Program-made: the position numbers and the translations under genes
Shown here: piece by piece, positions 42,517-53,232 of the stretch
Position numbering within the stretch: the stretch's first letter is position 1
How the letters are laid out: the number at the start of each line of letters is the position of its first letter
DNA from: Fagopyrum homotropicum
Lineage: Eukaryota > Streptophyta > Magnoliopsida > Caryophyllales > Polygonaceae
NCBI GenBank assembly: GCA_033239125.1
Contig: BSWB01000002.1
Location: forward strand, 88,718,560-88,782,559
Direction: 5' to 3'
Length of the DNA stretch: 64,000 nt
The notes under the pieces: model-generated
What the model was told of the DNA's origin: nothing
What the model saw: the letters and a program-made list of their open reading frames with translations, nothing else
The model's database searches: none

Positions 42517-44172
42517 GTACAGAGGAGAAGCCGGCTATCACTTCCACTTTACAATTCCATTTCAGTTTACAGAGCGAACAAGCGAGAGCAACCGTACGAA
42601 CATTTTAACCTATCTTCAACCTTCCATAATTCGTCCATCTTCGATCCATTTTCAGATCCGTTTGTATCAACGAGTCCCTTATCTTGCTCTCTTCAACGTG
42701 GTGCCAAGCTATTTCCCGATTGATAGCTTTTTGGTAAAGCTTCTGTTTACCGCTATCGGAACGCCGACGGACTACCGCAAGTCATCAAACGTGAGGTTTT
42801 ATACCGCGCTCTTACTCCCCGTATCGCTAGGGGTCTGGATCTACTTCCGGTTCGTATATCGGGTCAGTAACGAATAAGTTATGAATTTATTCGTTTTCCA
42901 TATTGCGGGTTAGTATAAATTGACCTTAAGTTGGTTAAAATGGATAATTGGAATTTCCATTATGCTCGTTATATTATTCTGGTGATTATGGGTTGTTTGT
43001 TTGATGAAATCTGATGACAGGGGGTTTAGAAATTGCCTGCGGGCAAAACGTTATTCTGGCAAAATCTAATTAATTAATTAAAGGTTAATTAATTAAGTTT
43101 GGTTAGAATTGAGATTAAGGAATGTTGATTAGATACTACCTTGAGATTTGAGGAATTGTAAGTTATGTTGAGATATTGAGGTTTAGTTGGTTGTGAGGCT
43201 TATAGATTGATTATGATCCTTATGGATCCCTTGGGTCTAGATGTAACCTTTTTGATTGATAGGAGTATTGATATCTCTTTATGCCTTGTTATTAGGCAGT
43301 GTCCCTCTCAAGATTGGAGGTTGATCGTGGTTATGATTGTACGAGGTTGAGGTAAGTCCGTAGGACTTACTTAGCTACCATCCCTATATTGGGTGTTTGC
43401 ATGAGTGGTGTGTGCTTTATATGTTTGCTATGATAGCATGAGTTGTCGTTTTTAACGACCTATGTTCTATTGACTGCCCCACTGCGTGGCTGTGATAACC
43501 TTTCCCTTTCATCCCGCCGTGGAGTCTGGGAGGTTCTCTGATGTCGGGCCAGACTGGTTTACAAGAAGGGCGCAATCCACTCCCATAGGGTACATGGATT
43601 GTGTGACCGATACTCGTACAGCTGGACATTGTACTCAGAGGCGGGAATGTATCGGTCCTCGTGTCACATACTTTCATCTATCTATATATATACGGTTTTT
43701 GAGTGAATGGTTATTATATAAAGATAATAAATGGGTAAATGTGTGATAGCGTGCTGAGGTGTTTATCTTTCATGATTGTGTTTGTGCTTATGCATTACCT
43801 CATATATGTCTGGTTAGCTAACGGTTTCATACCGTATTGTAGATGTTTACATGTTAGGCGCTACTGGGTGATCTGGCAGGGTGACAGGCCGAGGACTCTC
43901 GTACATTAGGTGGTTGGTTTGGGTTTGTTGTGTTCCCCTCCTGCGTGAGGATGTTCTTTTGTACCTCCTATGTGAGGTTGTCGTTTTATATACTCGGCTA
44001 TGTTGTTGTTTACTTTGGGTTGTACAGTTTATACTGTTTTATGTATTTGTTTTATATCTGTCAGTGCCATGTTGTAAGGTCCAGTGAACTTGTTGTCAGG
44101 CTAGGGTCAAGATCCATTGTGAGATCCTAGCCCAATGTGACATCCCGAGTCCCGCGGATTCGGGGTGTTACA
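42135..44172 (+). repeat. Tekay-2 3' LTR, second part
   Basis: Continues the LTR after Athila-1 and corresponds to 23742-25722. The TA tract at 42435-42514 is much longer than at 24048-24061 and accounts for most of the length difference. The LTR frame ending RVSNE is 42515-42877. Ends GTGTTACA, followed by ATTGC. Confidence 0.93.
42435..42514. repeat. Expanded TA microsatellite
   Basis: About 40 TA units, against about 7 in the paired 5' LTR, so it expanded after insertion. Confidence 0.95.
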
Positions 44173-44177
44173 ATTGC
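44173..44177. other. Tekay-2 target site duplication, right (ATTGC)
   Basis: Matches 23450-23454. Confidence 0.95.
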
Positions 44178-44281
44178 TTTGCACGTTTTCCTTTCATAAT
44201 TGTTGCTGAATTTCGTTTGCTTTTATTCCCGAAAACAAGTTGCTCGTCTAGATCCGTTCTTCGCGGCTAATCCCCGTATCA
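44178..44281 (+). repeat. CRM-B 3' LTR, second part
   Basis: Last 104 bp of the LTR, matching 8563-8666; ends CCCCGTATCA. Confidence 0.93.
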
Positions 44282-44286
44282 ATCAT
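44282..44286. other. CRM-B target site duplication, right (ATCAT)
   Basis: Matches 7857-7861. Confidence 0.9.
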
Positions 44287-45185
44287 GATGAAGGATCATT
44301 TGAGTTGACTCCATCTTCAATACCTGAGGGGGCTCTAAAAAGAGCTCAAGCTAAACGCCAAGCTGAGATGGATGCTCATTTCCTAACCATGGTCCATGAA
44401 GCTCAACCAAGTCCATCTTCAGCAAGTCTAAGGACCATCTTGTGGATCAGCCACAAACACATACCAACCAAGATGATTAATGGAGCTTAAATTGTATTTC
44501 TAGTTGTTGGGCAGGCATTGGAAAGCATTTCAAAGGATAGACGGAGGCCTTGAAATCAGATACAAGGGGCTTCACGTGTGTGCATGTGCAGGCTGGAAAT
44601 TTTGATTTAAGTATGTGGACGTGAGAGGCTGATTAGGAGAGTTTAATTAGGCCCATTTTTGTTCTATTTTGCTCGGCTTTTATTTAAATCTCTCTAAATG
44701 TAGTTATTGTAATTATTTCCATTTTGTTTTAGGAAGAAAAGGCCAAGGATGTATAAAAGCCTTTTCTCTCTTAATTTTGTAGTTAGACAAGTTTTATACA
44801 AGTTTTTCTAAGAGCATTTCAGAATTGAATCAAAGAGAATTCAATCATTCTTGTCTCGTGAGTTTGTGTGTTTGATCTGGCTTTCTCGTTCTTATGTATG
44901 TCAATCTCATTTGGGATTGGTGTTGCAAGTCGAACAAGGCATCCTCTTCCTGCTCTCGATTCTCATATCGATTGTGTGGAGTTGTAAGAAGCGGGGTCGA
45001 ATCGTCACTAGGTTGGTTCTTGGATCTCGAATCCAAGGGTTCTATCATTGTTCCTTTCGGTTCTTCTTGTCCCTTTCTGTTTTCTCGTTTTCATTGTTGT
45101 CCAAGTTTGTTAATTTTGTGTATTCTTCATGCTTCAGAACAGGTTATTCATCTAGATCCGTTCTTCGCGGCTAATCCCCGTATCA
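44287..45185 (+). repeat. CRM-A 3' LTR, second part
   Basis: Continues 7861 and matches 3772-4668. G-box core at 44573-44578, TATAAAAG at 44752-44759. Ends CCCCGTATCA. Confidence 0.92.
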
Positions 45186-45454
45186 ATTGGTATCAAAACA
45201 CAGTTGACGTCCAACCACCAAAAAGAGTCGGCAAATTAATCATAAATTCACAAAAAGAGTTTGTTTGATCATTGCAATTGATCAGTCTTTTGTTTGAGTC
45301 TATTTCCGTTTCTCTCTTCTACTCTAAGCTCTGTTTGAGTCTAACGAGATTGTTCCTTGTTTGTGAGTTCTGGACACCGGAAACCACCATAGCACCAACA
45401 CCAACCACCATCACACCACCATCAACCACCATTTTTCCCTCAGCCACATTAGCT
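45186..45454 (+). repeat. CRM-A-type leader fragment after the 3' LTR
   Basis: Matches the CRM-A leader (4669-4943) from a decayed primer site TGGTATCAAAAC (45188) to CAGCCACATTAGC. An internal region directly after a 3' LTR is the signature of a second element sharing that LTR, left after unequal recombination or deletion. It joins Tekay-1 Pol sequence at about 45455-45472. Confidence 0.8.
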
Positions 45455-47321
45455 TGGTTATTCCTCCAATGTCCTCAGTGATACCTGAGGAGCATAGGTT
45501 CGAGTTTTGAGTAATAATATGCAGTGGAGCCGTTGGCATTTTTCTTGATATGGGTGCTACGCACTCTCTGCTTTCTAATGCATGCGTTGATAGACTGACC
45601 TTAGATACAATAGAGGATAGACCTCTCTTGGTAACGTTACCAGATGGGGTCAATTAAGAGGTACATAATTGTCCTATACATTTGGGACTTGTGATTTGTT
45701 TGTGGACTTCTTTGTCATGTTGCTGGTGCATGAGAAAGTCATTATTTATATGGATGGGATGGATAGACATCTTGCTATGTTAGACGTTGATAGCAGGACC
45801 CTGACGATTTCTACCGAGTTAGGTCAGATAGAGATTTCCTGAGGTCAGGACCTTGGGAAGACGGGTATGGTTATTAGTGTAGTATGAGTAGCGAGGTTGA
45901 TAGCACAAGGTTGAGATGCCTTCTAGTGTTATGCCATGAAGGAGAGTGAGAGTCCAGTGTTGGAGGATGTCCTAGTGGTTTGTGACTTCCTGGATGTGTT
46001 CGCTAAGCCATCCAAATCAGAGGAGCGTGGACTTCGGTATCAAGTTGGAGCCTGGTACGAGACTGATCTCGAAGGCCCCATATCGTATGACACATGTCAA
46101 GATATTAGAGCTGAAGTAGCAGCTTGAGGAGTTGGATGAGAAGGACTTTATTTGCCCTAGCGTATCCCCGTGGGGAGCACCTGTTCTCTTCGTGCGGAAG
46201 AAGGACGGATCATTGAGGTTATGCATCGATTACAAAGAGCTGAACAAGGGGACCATCAAGAACAAGTATCCATATGACTTGTTAGATCAGCTTCATGGAG
46301 CGAATGTGTTCTCCAGGATTGACATGCGCTCGGGTTATCACCAACAAAGGGTGAGAGAGGAGGATGTGCACAAGACGGTATTTCGGACTCGGTATGGCCA
46401 CTACGAGTTTGTAGTGATGCCATTTGGGCTCACGAATGCGCCCGCCGTCTTTTTGGAGTTGATGTATGGCATATTCATCGACTTTCTGGATCAGATTGTG
46501 GGGTCTTCATAGACGACATCCTGGTGTGCTCTCGTAGCAGAGAGGAGCATGCAGGACATCTGAGGACAGTGATGCGCATTTTGAGGGATAGAGAAATGTA
46601 TGCTAAGTTCTCTAAGTGCGGGGTTTGGATGCCAGAGGTAGCATTTCTAGGTCATGTGGTGTCCGCTGATGGGATCAAGGTTGATCCGGCGAAGATTGAG
46701 TTTGTAACAGCATGGATGACACCGACGAACGTCAAGGAAGTGTGCAGCTTTCTTGGGTTAGCCGGTTATTACCGACGCTTTGTGGAGGGATTCTCTGAGA
46801 TTGCCCGTCAACTTACGAGCCTGTTGAAGCAGACTACCTGGTTTGTATGGTCCGAGCCGTGCACTCAGAGTTTTGAGGAGTTGAAGAGACGTTTGACTTC
46901 CGCTCCTATCTTAGCGCAGCCTGACGGCACAAAGGACTTTGTAGTCTACAGTGACACATTCAAGCTAGGCTTGTGATGTGTTCTGATGCACCGTGGCAGA
47001 GTGATTGTTTATGCGTCTAGATAATTGAAGACGTATGAGGAGAACTACCCGAGTCATGATGTGGAGTTGACAACGGTAGTTCATGCATTGAACATCTGAA
47101 GACATTACATGTATGGTGCTACATGTCAAATCTTCACAGACCATAAGAGCCTGAAGTATATTTTCACGGAGCAGGAATTGAATAACCGCCAATGTAGATG
47201 ACATTAGCTGATCAAGGACTTTGACATTGAGATTATGTACCATCCAGGGAAGGTGAATGTTTTCGCTGACGCCTTGAGCAGGAAGGCTCCTTGAGAGAAG
47301 GCGATTGCGAGACTGACTGTA
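45455..47321 (+). pseudogene. Tekay-1 Pol (protease to RNase H), broken
   Basis: From about 45472 it aligns with Tekay-2 just after gag (around 26825). A protease-type segment with DMGATHSLLS (about 45547-45580) is followed by the pre-RT linker. RT covers 46132-46976: SPWGAPVLFVRKKDGSLRLC, IDYKELN, DMRSGYHQ, GHYEFVVMPFGLTNAP. A damaged catalytic site follows: FIDFLDQIVGSS then a stop, where IVVFIDDILV would be expected. Then FLGHVVSADGIKVDPAKI and FLGLAGYYRRFVEGFSEI. RNase H survives in pieces (HKSLKYIFTEQELNNRQ, YHPGKVNVFADALSRK). The frame is cut by CRM-C2. Confidence 0.88.
47317..47321. other. CRM-C2 left target site (CTGTA)
   Basis: Five bases before the CRM-C2 5' LTR. The matching copy would lie beyond the CRM-C2 3' LTR, outside this window, so it is unconfirmed. 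Confidence 0.5.
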
Positions 47322-48377
47322 TGATGTAGGACCATCACATGGAAGATATCAAGGGCCCATTACTAGGGAAAGAGCTAAGGAGATCCAAGAAATTACGTCA
47401 AGGGAAGTGCTATTGCTTGGCACCATGCGTGACCATTTAACTTCTATACATCATGTGTTAATCTCTTGGTGAATGCAGGAGCAAGCAAGCAAAGGGAAGA
47501 GACGTTGCTCACGTCCAAGGCAACCCAAGAGAGTAACCAGCTGCTCACGTCCAAGGAGGCCCAAGAGAGTAACCAGCTGCTCACGTCCAAGGCAGCCCAA
47601 GAGAGTAACCAACTACTCACATCCAAGGCAGCCCAAGAGAGTAACCAGCTGCTCACGTCCAAGGAGGCCCAAGAGAGTCAGCTCATTTCCCTCGGTCGGA
47701 TCATCCATTTGGGCTCTTAAAAACCGTCCAAATCACTCCTGGATCTGTTGTGAACAAGTCAGCCCATTTCCCTCTTAAAAACCGTCCAACTCACTCCCAA
47801 GGATCTGTTTTGAATAAGTCAGCCTATTTTGATGCTGATTAGTTGTTTGTTAAGTTGTTAGCTACATTTGTGGAAGCTCTCTTGTTACCACCTTCCACAA
47901 ATGTTTTAGTTTTAGTTTTCTTTTCTTTATTTTGTCTAGATAGAAGAGTCTATATATAGTCTCTTTAGCTGCTGAATATGATACGTTTTTCATTGCTTAG
48001 AATTACAGTTGTAATCATTCACAAAATCAATCAAAGAACAAGAGAGTTTTTGGTGGGCATTGTCGTTGTTTGCTTGGCTGAGCTTGTTCGTGTCAACCAC
48101 CTTCGGATTGGTGCTTCGAGCCTTCACGAGTCCCTCTTTGTCCTAGTCCAGCCGGAGCTAGTGTAAAGTTGTATTGGAGACGGGTCTAGGGCATTCACGA
48201 AGCGGGGTTTTGGCTCTTCAGCCTTGGTTCCTTTCGTTGACTCTCTTTGGTTCTTCTCTACATCTTCTTGCGTCCATTCACTATCCACGTTTCATTCCGC
48301 ATCTGGATTCGCCTCATTCAGCCGGATTTGGGATAATTGTACCTAGATCGACTCATTCACGGACTAAGACCGTATCA
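47322..48377 (+). repeat. CRM-C2 5' LTR
   Basis: Starts TGATGTAGGACC, ends GACCGTATCA. TATATATAG lies at 47951-47959. The coding-tail region has a one-base deletion near 47427-47445 relative to CRM-C1 and a different repeat composition. Confidence 0.93.
47514..47685 (+). repeat. 36-bp in-frame tandem repeat in CRM-C2 LTR
   Basis: Four full units and a partial one encoding SKxAQESNQLLT (12 residues). The units share CTCACGTCCAA and GCCCAAGAG with CRM-C1 repeats, yet the amplified unit and its frame-translated sequence differ (EEAVAHANAAQ in CRM-C1). Confidence 0.85.
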
Positions 48378-48379
48378 GT

Positions 48380-48391
48380 TGGTATCAGAGC
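48380..48391 (+). other. CRM-C2 primer binding site (tRNA-Met)
   Basis: TGGTATCAGAGC, 2 nt after the LTR end. Confidence 0.9.
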
Positions 48392-49021
48392 TCAGTTGGT
48401 ACAATTGATCACTCCTTTCTTCTTTCTTAACCTTATTGCTTAACCAATTGAGGTTTAACTTGTGCTTGAAGTGTGCAAATCAAAAAAGCCAAGAGTTTCT
48501 TAGGGCCGGACAACATCTTGAGGAGAGGTAAACACAAATCAAAAAAAAAAAAAGAGATCAATGTTGCAGTCAAATTCGGTAACCTTCTCTCCCACAAATC
48601 TCGTTGCAATCAGTTTCGGTTACCTTCTCTTCCCCAAATCTTTGACAAAGTCTAAGAGATCTTTCAAAAAAAAAAAAAAAAGACAACACAAGAACAACTA
48701 ACCCTTTTATTAATCGACATCAAGCACAAGAAAACTCCCTCAAACAACTCCTACGTCATTCTAATCACAAATCACCATACCTACACCAACCCAACGGTCA
48801 ATACTCCGATTAGGGGTGTCTTGATCCATCTCCGACACTAACATCAGTTTCGGCAGTTCTAGTTCCAAAGGGTTGCTAAGAAGGTTCGAAAATCGTGATC
48901 TTAAGGTGTTGGATCCTTACAACTCGAGCCACCAGCTAGGCAATACCAACGAGAGAGTGAGCGATACACAAGTGAGATCTTTGTTTTCTAACCTAACCGG
49001 TTCTTTGTTTGTTACTTGAGC
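48392..49021 (+). other. CRM-C2 untranslated leader
   Basis: About 630 bp without a gene; two A runs (about 48539-48552 and 48667-48682), and a pre-gag block conserved with CRM-C1. Confidence 0.7.
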
Positions 49022-50113
49022 ATGTCTAGGTCCCGAAGCCCCAACAAGTCTAGCAGCGAGACCGTCACGCCTGAGATGCTCAATCTATTGAAGCAATTGT
49101 CTGATTCCGTAGCTAACCTATCCAAGCGAGTGGAGTCTATGGAAGCACGAACCCCACCATCGCGGACACCACCTTTGAGAGCCAACTATGAGTTTGGCGG
49201 TCCCTCACACGTTACTAGAGAGTCGGATCATCCGAATCAAGGTAATTTATAGTCCAACGTCCTTCCTAATGTTTCTAACATGCCACCATTTGTTGATAAC
49301 TTTCAGCGACGGAATGAAGCTCCTTTTGAGGATCATACTTGGGAAGATTACAATCGACCATTCCAACAGCCAAGGCAAGGACGAGAACGTGATAATCTAC
49401 GACCCTATCAAGAGCAAGACGGTCTCGGCAAAGTCAAAATCAAAATTCCCGCCTTTGAAGGAAAGTGTGATCCCGACGTCTACACGGAGTGGGAAACTAA
49501 AGTCGAGCAGATCTGGTTGTGTCATAGCTTCAGCGAGCCTAGGAAGGTTCAGCTAGCCGCTCTCGAATTCCAAGGCTATGCCTTGGTATGGTGGGATCAC
49601 GTAGTCAAAGAAAGAGTGCGAACATTGGATCCTCAAATCACCACATGGGAGCATATGAAGGCACTAATGAGGTCTCGGTTCGTTCCACCTCACTATACCC
49701 GAGAGCTTCGACAACGGCTGGAAAATTTGAGACAAGGCTCTCTTAGCGCTGAGGAAGCCTATACGAATATGCAAGTTGCTATGGTGAAGGCCAACTTTCT
49801 AGAGGATGAAGAAAATACTATGGCTAGGTATCTTCGTATTCTTAACTCTAATTTGGCTAATGAAGTTGATATGTATCCCTACAGCACCATAGAGCAATTA
49901 CTACACTTGGCCATCAAGGTCGAAAGGAAGACTAAGCTGCGAAACCGGGAACACAAGCCGCCTTATGGGACGTCCAACACTTGGAAATCACAAGGAAGCC
50001 GGCTGCCTACCCACAGCAGGGATCAAGGAGGCTAGAAGGAGGAGAGAAAGTCGGCACCTACGAGCCAAGAAGGCCAACGAAAGTCTTCTACATCGTCCAC
50101 TACACCACAATCC
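49022..50113 (+). pseudogene. CRM-C2 Gag, broken
   Basis: ATG at 49022 (MSRSRSPNKSSSETVTPEML). A TAG at 49250-49252 interrupts the linker. From 49280 the capsid is open: IPAFEGKCDPDVYTEWETKV, EFQGYALVWWDHVV, RSRFVPPHYTRELRQRLEN, SLSAEEAYTNMQVAMVKANF. A second stop (TAG at 50033-50035, where CRM-C1 has CGG) falls in the basic linker. The zinc knuckle follows in the next frame segment. Confidence 0.92.
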
Positions 50114-51643
50114 TTGAATGAGCCTTCAAGTGGTCATCGAGGGAGTACTCCTACCTCTAACTCTAGAACTAGGGATGTTGTGTGTTTTAAATGCCAAGGT
50201 AGAGGACACATGAGTAGGGAATGTCCTAATCGACGCACTTTGATCATAAATCATCTAGGAGAATATGAGAGTGAGGATGATGTGGAATTAGATGATGAAA
50301 ATGCATTAATTGATGACAATGAACAAAATGAGAATGATGATTGCATTGAGTATGAACAAGGTGAATCTTTGATAGCTAGGAGAACTTTGCATGTCCAACT
50401 AACACCTTGTGAGGATAACCAACGTGAAAATCTATTTCATACTAGGTGTAGTATTAAAGGAAAAGTGTGTAATGTGATAATTGATGGGAGAAGTTGTTGC
50501 AACATAGCTAGCACTGAAATGCTAAACAAATTACAACTTCTTACATTTTACCACCCTAGGCCATATAAACTACATTGGATGAATGAGTGTGGAGAACTTA
50601 AGGTCAATAAGCAAACTAAGGTCAATATAACATTAGGATCATATGAGGATGTTATTACATGTGATGTTGTGCCTATGAATGCTTGTCACTTGTTGCTTGG
50701 TCGTCCATGGAAATATGATAGGAAAGTTGTCCATGATGGGTTTTCTAATAAATATAGCTTTGAGTATAAAGGTAAAACTTTAACACTTAAACCTATGACA
50801 CCTTTACAAATAGCCGAGTACTATGAGAACAAGAGGGTAGAGCAAGGAACCACTCAAAAGCCTAAAATGACACGGCCTAAGAGTAAGGAGAACAAAACCC
50901 ATCAAACACTGTTAGTACAACCAACAAGTAGCTATCTTGAGTCTAGGAATGAATATGTCACTAACTATGCTTCTATGGATGTGCTAATGATGAGTTTGTG
51001 TAAATCTCTAGTGACTGTGTCTCATGACTCTACGATTCCACTTCCTAGTTCTATCCAAGAGCTGTTAGACGAGTTTGAGGACGTGTTTCCTGAGGAAATT
51101 CCAAATGGCTTGCCGCCCATTAGGGGCATTGAACACCAAATAGATTTAATACCCGGAGCCACCCTTCCCAATAGACCCACCTATAGGATGAACCCTACGG
51201 AAGCCCTGGAAATTCAGAACCAAGTTCAAGACTTACTAGATAAAGGGTATGTTCGGGAAAGCCTTAGTCCTTGTGTCGTTCCCGTCCTGCTAGTACCCAA
51301 GAAGGATAATACTTGGAGAATGTGTATTGATTGTAGAGCAATCAATAACATTACTATCAAGTATAGACACCCGATTCCCCGTCTAGATGACATGCTTGAT
51401 GAGTTACATGGAGCTACAATTTTCACTAAGATTGACCTTAGGAGTGGCTACCATCAAATTAGAAAGAGGGAAGGGGACGAATGGAAAACAGCTTTTAAAA
51501 CCAAATTTGGTCTCTATGAGTGGCTAGTAATGCCTTTTGGTTTAACTAATGCTCCTAGTACTTTCATGCGATTAATGAATCATATTTTGAGACCTTATAT
51601 TGGTTTATTTGTTGTAGTCTACTTTGATGACATTCTTATCTAG
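50114..51643 (+). pseudogene. CRM-C2 zinc knuckle, protease and reverse transcriptase
   Basis: A 509-codon open frame. It includes knuckle CFKCQGRGHMSREC, an acidic linker, protease (NVIIDGRSCCNIAST, with DGR in place of DGG, and LLGRPWKYDRKV) and RT. The RT part runs LLDEFEDVFPEEIPNGLPPI, VPVLLVPKKDNTWRMCIDCR, YEWLVMPFGLTNAPSTFMRL and FVVVYFDDILI. It ends at a TAG (TAT in CRM-C1) immediately after the YFDD catalytic motif. This is the best-preserved Gag-Pol stretch of the C family here. Confidence 0.93.
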
Positions 51644-52675
51644 AGTAAGACTTTAAAGGAGCATGAAAATCATTTGAGAGATGTGCTTGCTACATTTGGT
51701 CGGTTGGTGAAGTAAGGAGTTTTCATGGCCTAGCTAAATTCTATAGAAGATTTGTGAGGGATTTTAGTACCATTGCAGCACTACTCACGGGTTTGACCAA
51801 AAAGAAGGTTCCTTTTGAGTGGAATGAACCTCAGCAAAGAGCATTTGAAGAGCTCAAGAAACGCCTCACCCACGCACCACTACTCGCTCTACCGGACTTC
51901 ACTAAACCTTTTGAGGTTGAATGCGACGCGTCCGGCATTGGTATTGGCGGCGTCCTTATGCAAGAAGGTAAGCCTCTAGCTTTCTTTAGTGAAAAATTGA
52001 AGGGTGCATGCTTAAACTATTCCACGTATGACAAAGAATTGTATGCCTTGTTTAGACTACTCAAAACATGGCAACATTACCTTTGGCCCCAAGAGTTTGT
52101 TTTGAAAACCGATCATGATTCACTTAGACACTTTAGGAGCCAAGATAAGCTAAATAGGCGGCATGGTAGGTGGATGGAGTTCATCGAAACCTTTCCTTAC
52201 ATTATCAAGTATAAGAAAGGAAAGGATAATATCGTAGCGGATGCATTGTCTAGAAGATACACCTTAATCACCACCTTGGATTCTAGGATGTTAGGTTTTA
52301 CTTACATTAAAGAATTATATGTGGATGATGCTGAATTTGGGAAGATATTTCATAGATGCACTACTCAAGGCCCTTATGATAAGTATTTTGTGTTTGAAGG
52401 TTTCTTGTTTAAAGTGGATAAAATTTGCATACCTAGATGTTCCCTTAGGATCTTATTAGTGGAAGAAGCCCATAAAGGAGGTTTAATGGGGCATTTTGGG
52501 AGGGACAAAACTTATCACATGTTGCAAACTCACTTTTATTGGCCTCATATGTTAAGGGATGTAGAACACATGCTGAAAAGGTGCATTGAATGTCTTAAGG
52601 CCAAAGCTAGGGTACAACCCCACGGGCTGTATACACCCTTACCGACGCCTAATGGCCCTTGAGAAGATATAAGTA
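51644..52675 (+). pseudogene. CRM-C2 RNase H and integrase start
   Basis: About 145-150 bp of RT thumb is deleted at about 51695 relative to CRM-C1 (15225-15374). From 51754 the frame is open: RDFSTIAALLTGL, then RNase H (FEVECDASGIGIGGVLMQEG to ADALSRRY), then the integrase HHCC finger (HKGGLMGHFGRDKTYHMLQ, CIECLKAKARV). A TGA at 52660-52662 (TGG in CRM-C1) and the Tekay-3 insertion cut it before the DDE core. Confidence 0.92.
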
Positions 52676-53232
52676 TGTAACACCCCGAATCCGCGGGACT
52701 CGGGATGTCACATTGGGCTAGGATCTCACAATGGATCCTGACCCTAGCTTGACAACAAGTTCACTAGACCTTACAACATGGCACTGACAGATATGAAAAC
52801 AAATACATAAAACTGTATAAAATTGTACATCCCAAAAGGTAAGACCACATAGCCGAGTACAAACATCACACCTCACGCAGGAGGTAACAAAAGACCAACC
52901 TCACACAGGAGGGAAAAGATAAACAGATCCAAAAGCCCACAACAACCTATGTACGAGACGTCCTCGGCCTGCCATTCTGCTAGATCACCCAGCAACATGC
53001 CTATCTTGTAGGGCATCTACAACATGGTAATAACCATTAGCTATCCATACACATATATAGAGTAATGCATAAGCACAATCACATATAGGGAAAGATAAAC
53101 ATATCAGCATGCTTTCAATCATTTACCCATTTATTCATCTCAATATAATGGTCATTCACTCAAATCGTATAGATATAGTATCTATGAAACTAGGTGACAT
53201 GAGGACCGATACATCCTCGCCTCTGAGCCTGC
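52676..53232 (-). repeat. Tekay-3 LTR (inverted), left part
   Basis: Reverse complement of a Tekay LTR 3' end, starting TGTAACACCCCG at 52676. It aligns with 25166-25722 in inverse orientation. Athila-2 interrupts it after CCTGC. The five bases before it are AAGTA; the other end is not in the window. Confidence 0.9.
53228..53232. other. Athila-2 target site duplication, left (CCTGC)
   Basis: CCTGC, repeated at 62364-62368. The aligned Tekay-2 LTR has the same spacing across the site, supporting a single 5-bp duplication. Confidence 0.85.

Larger units (their letters stand above)
23455..44172 (+). mobile_element. Tekay-2: Tekay/Del-like chromovirus, split by Athila-1
   Basis: The 5' LTR is 23455-25722 (2268 bp). 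The 3' LTR is split as 30730-31016 plus 42135-44172. Duplication is ATTGC. The internal region has a tRNA-Met primer site, a short Gag with four zinc knuckles, a heavily decayed Pol with a chromodomain trace, and a 3' region with an array of small hairpins. LTR divergence is about 30 substitutions by eye, aside from TA-tract length. Assignment to Tekay/Del rests on RT and RNase H similarity of the Tekay-1 Pol (GHYEFVVMPFGLTNAP, YHPGKVNVFADALSRK) and on the chromodomain. Confidence 0.9.
7862..44281 (+). mobile_element. CRM-B: CRM/Reina-like chromovirus, split by CRM-C1 and Tekay-2
   Basis: The 5' LTR is 7862-8666 (805 bp). The 3' LTR is 22754-23454 plus 44178-44281 (805 bp). It is flanked by ATCAT. 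The Gag-Pol reading frame is split by CRM-C1 at 10485/18419, and the 3' LTR by Tekay-2. The two LTRs differ at about 18 positions by eye, fewer than the CRM-A pair and more than the elements nested inside, as the nesting predicts. Gag, protease, RT, RNase H and integrase are all recognisable but carry stops and frameshifts. Confidence 0.9.
3719..45185 (+). mobile_element. CRM-A: nonautonomous CRM/Reina-like retrotransposon, split by CRM-B
   Basis: The 5' LTR is 3719-4668 (950 bp) and the internal region 4669-7808. The 3' LTR is split into 7809-7861 and 44287-45185 (952 bp in total). CRM-B, with everything nested in it, occupies 7862-44281 and duplicates ATCAT. LTR1 shows the unbroken target, reading straight through ATCATGATGAAGG. 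Divergence between the two LTRs is the highest of the nested pairs (about 40-45 differences by eye), so this is the oldest of the series. The element encodes only a truncated Gag and a decayed Pol remnant. No matching target duplication is found: 3' of the second LTR the sequence continues as another CRM-A leader (45186-45454). Confidence 0.85.
47322..52675 (+). mobile_element. CRM-C2: CRM-like chromovirus, 5' part, cut by Tekay-3
   Basis: 5' LTR 47322-48377 (1056 bp), primer site 48380, Gag, protease, RT, RNase H and the start of integrase. The element is cut at 52676 in integrase by an inverted Tekay LTR. The rest, including the 3' LTR, is not in the window. It is the closest relative of CRM-C1, and where CRM-C1 has a stop it usually has the intact codon, so the pair is useful for locating lesions. 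Confidence 0.93.

Noticed and set aside
42339..42723. Frames rich in alternating Ile-Tyr
   Set aside because: These are translations of the expanded TA microsatellite and change length between paired LTRs.
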